In this document: one piece after another, positions 43,838 through 49,326 of the stretch | Layout: each line of letters begins with the position of its first letter | How positions within the stretch are numbered: the first letter of the stretch is position 1 | Source of the DNA: an uncultured Pelagibacteraceae bacterium | GTDB taxonomy: Bacteria; Pseudomonadota; Alphaproteobacteria; Pelagibacterales; Pelagibacteraceae | DNA: 49,326 bases | Direction of reading: 5' to 3' | NCBI GenBank assembly: GCA_902617715.1 | Contig: CACMXS010000010.1 | Coordinates: forward strand, 1 to 49,326 | Position numbers and translations under genes: made by a program | Notes under the pieces: model-generated | What the model was told of the DNA's origin: nothing | What the model saw: the letters and a program-made list of their open reading frames with translations, nothing else | Database searches by the model: none

Positions 43838-44407
43838 ATGGCTTTACAAACTCCAATATGTGATTTCGGTAAAAAGGCGCCTGACTTTAGCTTAAAGTCT
43901 ACTCAAAATAAAATAATTTCATTAAATGATATTAAAGGTGAAAACGGTACTCTAATAATGTTTATTTGTAATCACTGTCCATACGTTATTGCTACAATCA
44001 AAGATATTGTAGATACTTCTAAAGAATTAGAAAAAAAAGGGGTTAAAAGTGTAGCTATAATGTCTAATGATCCAACAGATTATCCAGAAGACTCGTTTGA
44101 CAACATGATTAAGTTTGCTGAAAAATATAACTTTGGATTTCCATATACATATGATGAAGATCAATCAGTTGGTAGAAAATATGATGCTGTCTGTACACCA
44201 GATTTTTTTGGTTACAATAAAAATCTAGAGTTACAATATAGGGGGCGGATTTATGAGCTCAATAATGAAGTAAGACCAAGAGTTAGAAAAGAAAATTCTC
44301 AAAACGATCTTTTAAATGCTATGACTCAAATTTCTAAAACTGGAGAAGGACCTAAAAACCAAATACCAAGTCTTGGTTGTAGTATCAAATGGAAAGATAA
44401 TCATTAA
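43838..44407 (+). CDS. Thioredoxin-fold protein, AhpC/TSA-like, with CxxC motif
   Basis: 189 aa. The N-terminal GKKAPDFSLKS and the active-site stretch FICNHCPYV (C44 and C47) mark the peroxiredoxin-like thioredoxin group. VAIMSNDPTDYPEDSFDNM and FPYTYDEDQSVGRKYDAVCTPDFF (cis-Pro region) are also characteristic. There is no signal peptide, so it should act in the cytoplasm. Its electron donor and substrate are not known. It diverges from the gamma-carbonic anhydrase gene across 18 bases and is followed after three bases by a glycosyltransferase gene. Confidence 0.88.
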   Translation: MALQTPICDFGKKAPDFSLKSTQNKIISLNDIKGENGTLIMFICNHCPYVIATIKDIVDTSKELEKKGVKSVAIMSNDPTDYPEDSFDNMIKFAEKYNFGFPYTYDEDQSVGRKYDAVCTPDFFGYNKNLELQYRGRIYELNNEVRPRVRKENSQNDLLNAMTQISKTGEGPKNQIPSLGCSIKWKDNH

Positions 44408-44410
44408 TTA

Positions 44411-45490
44411 ATGTATCTGATTGTTACAAGATCATTTCCACCAGAATTAGGTGGTATGCAGAGCCTGATGTGGGGTCTAACAAAAGAAATGTCCAAAAAT
44501 TTTATGATTAAAGTTTTTGCTGACTATCAAGAAAATCACAAGGAATTTGATAAAAAAGTTAATTTTTCAATAGAAAGAGTTGGAGGTGTAAAGTTTTTAA
44601 GAAAAATAAGAAAAGCTCAACTTATAAATGAATTTTTGAAAGAAAATAAGGTTCAAGGAATAATTGCTGACCATTGGAAAAGTTTAGAATTAGTTAAAAC
44701 TTCAAAAAAAAAATATTGTTTAATCCATGGAAAAGAAATCAACCATACTAAAGGAAGCTTGCAAAATAAAAAAATATTAAAAGTTTTAAATAATATTGAA
44801 AAAGTAATTGCCAATTCAGAGTATACAAAAAACTTAGCAATCAATATCGGTATCGATCAAACAAAGATAGTAGTTATAAATCCTGGAGTAAATCCCGCTA
44901 AAGAACTAAATAAAAAATCATTAGATAAAGTAGAAAGTTTGTTAAAAATAAAAACTCCCCGATTAATTACCGTTTCAAGATTTGATAAAAGAAAAAACCA
45001 TGAAAAAATAATAATGGCATTAAGAAATTTAAAACAAATATATCCTGATATTGTCTATATTTGTATTGGTTATGGAAAAGAAGAAGACAATATAAAAGAA
45101 TTAGTTAATGAACTTGATTTGGGAACTCAGGTTATGTTTTTTAAAGATATCGGTGATGATTTAAAAAATGCTTTGGTTGCTAAATCTAATATTTTTGTTA
45201 TGCCATCCATAATACACAAGACTTCTGTTGAGGGATTTGGAATAGCTTATGTTGAAGCAGCACAATATGGTGTTGCATCCCTAGGAGGTAAAGACGGTGG
45301 TGCATCTGATGCTATTCAACATGATAAGACAGGTTTGATTTGTGATGGAAATAATCTTGAAGACATATATTCCTCACTCAATTCGATGATAGAAGACAAA
45401 AAGTATTTATCACTTGGAAAAAATGCTAAAGAGTTTTCCTCTAAATTTAATTGGACAAATGCAATAGAAGAATACAAAAAAATTTTGTGA
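44411..45490 (+). CDS. Glycosyltransferase family 4
   Basis: GT-B fold transferase (359 aa), retaining GT4 type. The N-domain begins YLIVTRSFPPELGGMQSLMWGL, with the glycine-rich acceptor loop. The C-domain has ITVSRFDKRKNHEKII and CIGYGKEEDNI, and the donor-binding E-x7-E segment EGFGIAYVEAAQYG. It likely adds a sugar during LPS, O-antigen or other surface-glycan synthesis, as suggested by the methyltransferase, GT9 and DUF6165 genes that follow. The sugar donor cannot be read. Its stop overlaps the next start (TGATG). Confidence 0.9.
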   Translation: MYLIVTRSFPPELGGMQSLMWGLTKEMSKNFMIKVFADYQENHKEFDKKVNFSIERVGGVKFLRKIRKAQLINEFLKENKVQGIIADHWKSLELVKTSKKKYCLIHGKEINHTKGSLQNKKILKVLNNIEKVIANSEYTKNLAINIGIDQTKIVVINPGVNPAKELNKKSLDKVESLLKIKTPRLITVSRFDKRKNHEKIIMALRNLKQIYPDIVYICIGYGKEEDNIKELVNELDLGTQVMFFKDIGDDLKNALVAKSNIFVMPSIIHKTSVEGFGIAYVEAAQYGVASLGGKDGGASDAIQHDKTGLICDGNNLEDIYSSLNSMIEDKKYLSLGKNAKEFSSKFNWTNAIEEYKKIL

Positions 45491-46326
45491 TGATGGATGA
45501 ATGTATAATATGCGGAACATATTTAAAAAAAATTAATAAATTTGTTTTCAAATGTCATAATTGCTCATTTTATAAATCAACGTTGAAACCTGGTTTTGGT
45601 AGAGAGATTGAAGGAATAGAAGAAGTAAGGATAAATAATTTTAAAAAGATTATTAATATTATCAAAAAATATGAGGAAAATAAAAAACCCAAAATCCTTG
45701 AGATTGGCTCTGGTGATGGTTTTTTTTTAGAAGAGTGTAAAAATCAAAATATTGATGTAACTGGTTCTGAGGCTGATAAAGAACAATTTGAAAAACTAAA
45801 AATAAGATTTTCTAATACAAAGAAAATATCTTTGCCTTTAGAAAAAAATTTTAATGAATTCGACAAATTTGATTATATTGTTTTTAATGATGTATTTGAA
45901 CATCTAGAAAATCTTGATTTAGTGCTTGATCAACTCAAAAAATTTTTAAATCTAAATGGTAAAATAATCATTAATTTACCATCTTCTAGTGGATTAATCT
46001 TCAAATTTTCTGAATTTTTAAATAGACTCGGTATCTCTAATTTTTATAACAGACTATGGCAAAAAGATTTATCTTCACCACATTTATCTTATTTTAATGA
46101 CACAAATTTGAATATGTTATTTAAAAATTCTGGTTATAATTTAGTTTATTCTGGTTATTTAGATACCGTGAGTAAAAAAGGAAATTTTAAAAGATTAAAT
46201 TCTACAATAAATAACAAATTAGTTTGTTTAATTTTAAGTTCTATTCTTTTTTTATTTTTTTACTTTCAAAAAATTCTACCTAAAGATATTATTTTTCATA
46301 TTTTTGAATTTAACTCAAAAAACTAG
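45490..46326 (+). CDS. Zinc-ribbon SAM-dependent methyltransferase with C-terminal membrane segment
   Basis: 278 aa from the ATG at 45490 that overlaps the upstream stop; an earlier ATG at 45451 lies inside the glycosyltransferase gene. The N-terminal C5-x2-C8...C22-x2-C25 zinc ribbon and FYKSTLKPGFG are typical of Methyltransf_23-type enzymes in polysaccharide clusters. Motif I is ILEIGSGDGFFLEE, and YIVFNDVFEHLENL follows. Near the end LVCLILSSILFLFFYFQ is hydrophobic enough to span or bind the membrane. It probably methylates a sugar or lipid-linked glycan. Its stop overlaps the convergent GT9 stop by 4 bases. Confidence 0.85.
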   Translation: MMDECIICGTYLKKINKFVFKCHNCSFYKSTLKPGFGREIEGIEEVRINNFKKIINIIKKYEENKKPKILEIGSGDGFFLEECKNQNIDVTGSEADKEQFEKLKIRFSNTKKISLPLEKNFNEFDKFDYIVFNDVFEHLENLDLVLDQLKKFLNLNGKIIINLPSSSGLIFKFSEFLNRLGISNFYNRLWQKDLSSPHLSYFNDTNLNMLFKNSGYNLVYSGYLDTVSKKGNFKRLNSTINNKLVCLILSSILFLFFYFQKILPKDIIFHIFEFNSKN

Positions 46327-47264
46327 AGCAATGAATTTATTAATCTCTCAAAAACTTTTTCGGCACTTAACTTATTTAGATCACTTACCTCAATTGCTTT
46401 AAAATTTTCTCTCTCAATACTAACTTTGTAAGCTGTTGTATGTTTCCCAAATAATGTAATACCTTTGGTTCCAGTATGTGCAGTTATATGTGCAGGGCCA
46501 GTGTCATTAGCGATTACGCAAGAACTATCTTTTATCAAAGAAGTTAATTGAGATATGTCTAACGCTCTTCCATTATCTAGTAATGCAATTGCATTTATCT
46601 CTTTTGCATCTTTAATTTCTGTAGGACCAGGTGCTGTTACAATCTTATACTCATCGCCATATTTATTAGAAATTTTTTTAATAAGATCATTGTAATAAGG
46701 CCATTTTTTAATTGTTAAATGAGGGGAACAAAAAGGAAATAGCAAAATATATTTATTAAGCTTATAAAAGTTTTTAATTTCACTAATGTCCGTAGAAGCC
46801 CAACTAAAATCAGGTTTTAAAGTATTTAATGTATTTAAGCCAGATTCTTGTAATTGGTAATCAAATCTTTCAAGCACCGATATTTTATCAAATTCTTCTT
46901 TATTTTTTTCTGATGGTAGTGTTGTAATTGAACTAGACCAAACTATTTTGTCAGCTTTTGGAAAAAGAATATTTTTATAAAAGTTAGTTCTTGATGAGTT
47001 TTGAAGATCAAAAACTTTAGAGAAGTTGTGCTTCTTTAATTCTCGCATTAAAAAATATAAATAAATTAAATTATATCTAGGTAATCTCTTATCCAAAATC
47101 ACTTCATGAACAAAAGGATTTTTCTTAAATAAATCAAAGTAAGGTTTGGTTGTAAGCAGAAATATATGATCATTTTTATGGTTTTCAGATATATCTTGAA
47201 TTGCACCACTTGCTTGAGCTATATCTCCTAGTGAACCATGTTTAATTATTAAAATATTAGACAT
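46323..47264 (-). CDS. Glycosyltransferase family 9 (heptosyltransferase-like)
   Basis: 313 aa, GT-B fold. The GT9 start ILIIKHGSLGDIAQASGAI and the donor-site segment CVIANDTGPAHITAHTGTKGITLFG are clear. FDLQNSSRTNFY matches the acceptor-side motif of ADP-heptose:LPS heptosyltransferases. It likely adds a sugar to the LPS core at the cytoplasmic face of the inner membrane. The identity of the sugar is uncertain. It is transcribed divergently from the DUF6165 gene across 32 bases. Confidence 0.9.
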   Translation of the reverse strand: MSNILIIKHGSLGDIAQASGAIQDISENHKNDHIFLLTTKPYFDLFKKNPFVHEVILDKRLPRYNLIYLYFLMRELKKHNFSKVFDLQNSSRTNFYKNILFPKADKIVWSSSITTLPSEKNKEEFDKISVLERFDYQLQESGLNTLNTLKPDFSWASTDISEIKNFYKLNKYILLFPFCSPHLTIKKWPYYNDLIKKISNKYGDEYKIVTAPGPTEIKDAKEINAIALLDNGRALDISQLTSLIKDSSCVIANDTGPAHITAHTGTKGITLFGKHTTAYKVSIERENFKAIEVSDLNKLSAEKVFERLINSLL

Positions 47265-47296
47265 ATTTATAACAAGATAGCACAGTATTAGATTTT

Positions 47297-47686
47297 ATGA
47301 ATAAAATTATAGTAGAAGTTTCAATTGGAGAACTTTTAGACAAAATTTCAATTTTAGAGATTAAACAGGAAAAAATAAAAGATCCTGAAAAGTTAAAATT
47401 TATCAACAACGAACACTCTATTCTTAAAGATCAACTAAAAAAAAATATTAAGTCTGACGACAAACTCAATAATCTTTATCAGTCGTTAAAAGAAATTAAT
47501 GCTAAGCTTTGGGTTATTGAAGATGACAAGAGACAATGTGAAAAAGATAAGAATTTTGGAGAAAAATTTATCAAACTTTCAAGAGATGTCCATTTCTTTA
47601 ACGATGATCGTGCAAAAATTAAATTGGAGATTAACAATCACACAGGATCAGTAATCAAAGAAATTAAAGAGTACACTAATTATTAG
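47297..47686 (+). CDS. DUF6165 family protein
   Basis: Small (129 aa), helical, charged protein. It has the pattern IIVEVSIGELLDKISILEIKQEKI at the start, then LWVIEDDKRQCE and FGEKFIKLSRDVHFFNDDRAKIKLEIN. This matches my memory of DUF6165 proteins, which occur beside LPS heptosyltransferase and glycan genes. The function is not established. No signal peptide or membrane helix. It is followed immediately by the M24 hydrolase gene (adjacent stop and ATG), although the two need not be related. Confidence 0.75.
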   Translation: MNKIIVEVSIGELLDKISILEIKQEKIKDPEKLKFINNEHSILKDQLKKNIKSDDKLNNLYQSLKEINAKLWVIEDDKRQCEKDKNFGEKFIKLSRDVHFFNDDRAKIKLEINNHTGSVIKEIKEYTNY

Positions 47687-48838
47687 ATGGGACTTCATTT
47701 TTCAAAAGAAGAATTCAAATCAAGAAAATCTAAAGTTTTAAATTCAATGAAAGAGCAAAGTATAGATGCTCTTTTAATGTTTAGACAAGAATCTATGTAT
47801 TGGTTAACTGGTTATGACACCTTTGGATATGTTTTTTTCCAAACATTAATCTTAGATAAAAATGGAAATATAATACTCCTTACTAGAGCTCCTGATTTAA
47901 GGCAGGCTCAAAATACGTCTAATATAGAAGATATCAGAATTTGGGTCGATAAAGACGGATCAAACCCAACTGATGATCTTAAAATTATTTTAGAAGAGTT
48001 AAACCTTAAAGGAAAAAAATTAGGAGTTGAATATGAAGCTTATGGTTTAACTGGGCGTAATGCACTTCGACTTAATAAATCTTTAGAAAATTATTGTAGT
48101 GTAGAAGATAAATCAGACTTAATAACAAAGTTAAGAGTAGTTAAATCTGAAGAAGAAATTGTTTATGTAAAAAAAGCTGCTGAGCTTGCTGATAAAGCTT
48201 TAGATGAAGTATGGAAACATGCAAAAGCAGGTGTAAGTGAGTCTAAGATATTAGCTGAAATGAATCGCGTTATATTTGAAGGAGGTGGAGATTATCCTGC
48301 GAATGAATTTATTATTGGTTCAGGAAAAAATTCTCTTCTTTGTCGTTATCAAGCAGAAAAACAAATTTTAAAAAATCAAGATCAATTAACTGTGGAATGG
48401 GCTGGAACTTATAGACATTATCATTCAGCGATGTTTAGAACTATTCCGATTGGAAAAGCTGATCCAAAACATCATAAAATGCATGAAGCTTGTGTTGAAG
48501 CATTAAAAAATTGTGAAAATAAATTAATACCAGGAAATAAAATTGGAGAAGTATTCGATATACACGCAAAAACTTTTGATGATCTGGGTTTTAATAAAGC
48601 TAGAATGAATGCGTGTGGTTATTCTTTAGGTACAACTTTCTCTCCAAATTGGATGGATTGGCCTATGTTATACACTGAAAATCCATACATAATTGAACCA
48701 GGTAATGTTTTCTTTATGCATATGATTTTAATGGATTCAGAAAATCAATTAGCAATGAACTTAGGTGAAACTTATATAGTTACTGAAAAAGGCAATGAAA
48801 GACTGGGTAAACAAAAATTAGATTTAGTTATTCTTTAG
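47687..48838 (+). CDS. M24-fold hydrolase lacking metal ligands (creatinase/ectoine hydrolase-like)
   Basis: 383 aa with the creatinase N-domain (ALLMFRQESMYWLTGYDTFGYVF) and a pita-bread C-domain. The residues that bind two metals in methionine aminopeptidase or prolidase are changed. The first Asp pair region reads EWAGTYRHYHSAMFRT with no D-x-SD. The HGxGL region reads CGYSLGTTFSP. This resembles the metal-free branch that includes creatinase and ectoine hydrolase DoeA (about 390-400 aa), so it may open a C-N bond in a small osmolyte instead of a peptide. No DoeB or EutBC partners are seen in the window. Its stop overlaps that of a convergent amino-acid permease. Confidence 0.82.
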   Translation: MGLHFSKEEFKSRKSKVLNSMKEQSIDALLMFRQESMYWLTGYDTFGYVFFQTLILDKNGNIILLTRAPDLRQAQNTSNIEDIRIWVDKDGSNPTDDLKIILEELNLKGKKLGVEYEAYGLTGRNALRLNKSLENYCSVEDKSDLITKLRVVKSEEEIVYVKKAAELADKALDEVWKHAKAGVSESKILAEMNRVIFEGGGDYPANEFIIGSGKNSLLCRYQAEKQILKNQDQLTVEWAGTYRHYHSAMFRTIPIGKADPKHHKMHEACVEALKNCENKLIPGNKIGEVFDIHAKTFDDLGFNKARMNACGYSLGTTFSPNWMDWPMLYTENPYIIEPGNVFFMHMILMDSENQLAMNLGETYIVTEKGNERLGKQKLDLVIL

Positions 48839-49326
48839 TTAAAGCTGTATTTTTTTTCTAAAAATTTAATCACATTATGGATTATAAAAGTCATAAATAA
48901 ATAAATACCACCAGCTACAATAAATACTTCAATTGGTTTAAAAGTTGTAGAAATTATATATTTTGCAACACCAGTTAAATCCATCAACGTAACTGTGCTT
49001 GCTAAAGATGTACCTTTCATCATCAAAATTATTTCATTTCCGTATGCTGGAAGTGATTGTCTAATAGCTATTGGAATTTGTATTTTATAAAAAATAATCT
49101 TACTAGATATGCCTAGGCTTTGACCAGCTTCAATGATACCTGGTTTAATTGTTTGAAATGCTGATCTTAAAATTTCAGATGTGTAAGCACCAGTGTTTAA
49201 TGAGAAGGCAATAATTGCACACCAATAAGGTTCTTTTAAAATCACCCATAAAAAAGTTGATCTCAAATATTCAATTTGACCTAATCCAAAATAAATAATG
49301 AATATCTGTACTAGAAGTGGAGTGCC
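48835..49326 (-). CDS. Polar amino acid ABC transporter permease (partial, N-terminus off the window)
   Basis: The frame is open to the right edge (163 codons plus stop). It begins within the family's RGTPLLVQ-type segment (GTPLLVQIFIIYFGLG) and continues through FSLNTGAYTSEILRSAFQTIKPGIIEAGQSLG, the characteristic EAA loop of HisM/ArtM/OccM permeases. YGNEIILMMKGTSLASTVTLMDLTG follows, then a last membrane helix. Importer for polar amino acids, opines or ectoine-like solutes; the binding protein and ATPase are not in the window. It converges on the M24 hydrolase gene with overlapping stop codons. Confidence 0.92.
   Translation of the reverse strand, partial: GTPLLVQIFIIYFGLGQIEYLRSTFLWVILKEPYWCAIIAFSLNTGAYTSEILRSAFQTIKPGIIEAGQSLGISSKIIFYKIQIPIAIRQSLPAYGNEIILMMKGTSLASTVTLMDLTGVAKYIISTTFKPIEVFIVAGGIYLFMTFIIHNVIKFLEKKYSFN

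Noticed and set aside
1..49326. tRNA, rRNA, CRISPR arrays, insertion sequences, prophage or integrase genes
   Set aside because: No cloverleaf-like GC-rich segments, regularly spaced repeats, transposases or terminal inverted repeats were seen; the window is close to fully explained by core genes.

Overview
The window is very AT-rich (by eye about 30% G+C), almost fully coding and free of mobile DNA. Genes abut or overlap by a few bases (TAATG and TAAATG junctions), there are no tRNA or rRNA genes, and most proteins are short for their family. Gene content and style fit a streamlined marine alphaproteobacterium of the SAR11 clade (Pelagibacterales). Pointers are prpD-prpB-prpC, purS/purQ/purL with bolA and a monothiol glutaredoxin, cimA-type isoleucine synthesis, and the lack of insertion sequences. 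The assignment rests on reading the proteins, not on a database search.

Layout. 1-8598: a sugar ABC transporter (two permeases and a binding protein on the minus strand; the ATPase diverging on the plus strand) joined to glucosyl-3-phosphoglycerate phosphatase, glucosyl-3-phosphoglycerate synthase and a GH13_18 phosphorylase. Together these look like a make/import/recycle module for the nitrogen-free osmolyte glucosylglycerate. 8604-9759: a frameshifted gamma-glutamylcyclotransferase-like gene and a short CinA. 9780-17001: one plus-strand run sfsA-map-purB-purC-purS-purQ-purL-bolA-grxD. 17004-26006: one minus-strand run glmU acetyltransferase domain-glmS-aroG (class II)-nadE-cysS-cimA-trmJ-rpsD (listed in transcription order). 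26078-30338: gph, then the methylcitrate genes prpD-prpB-prpC. 30339-33917: nrdA-nrdB and a small methyltransferase, preceded by a candidate pair of NrdR boxes. 34076-37162: a phosphohexomutase, a 376-residue charged coiled-coil protein of unknown role, and a small lipoprotein. 37272-40894 (minus): MFS transporter, rpoZ with a long acidic tail, dusA, and a TauE-type permease. 40903-44407: a hydroxyacid dehydrogenase, a flavin oxidase-like protein, a gamma-carbonic anhydrase, a BtuF-like protein without a signal peptide, and a thioredoxin-fold protein. 44411-47686: surface-polysaccharide genes (GT4, zinc-ribbon methyltransferase, GT9, DUF6165). 47687-49326: an M24 hydrolase lacking the usual metal ligands, and the end of a polar amino-acid ABC permease that runs off the window.

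Most of this is core metabolism. The parts most worth a second look are the glucosylglycerate cluster, the one-base frameshift in an A10 tract, the free-standing GlmU acetyltransferase domain, the metal-free M24 hydrolase, the cytoplasmic BtuF-like protein, the omega subunit tail and the coiled-coil protein. There is no stretch above 300 bases without a gene. The longest gaps are 36662-36853, 33918-34075, 3652-3780 and 37163-37271, each described below.
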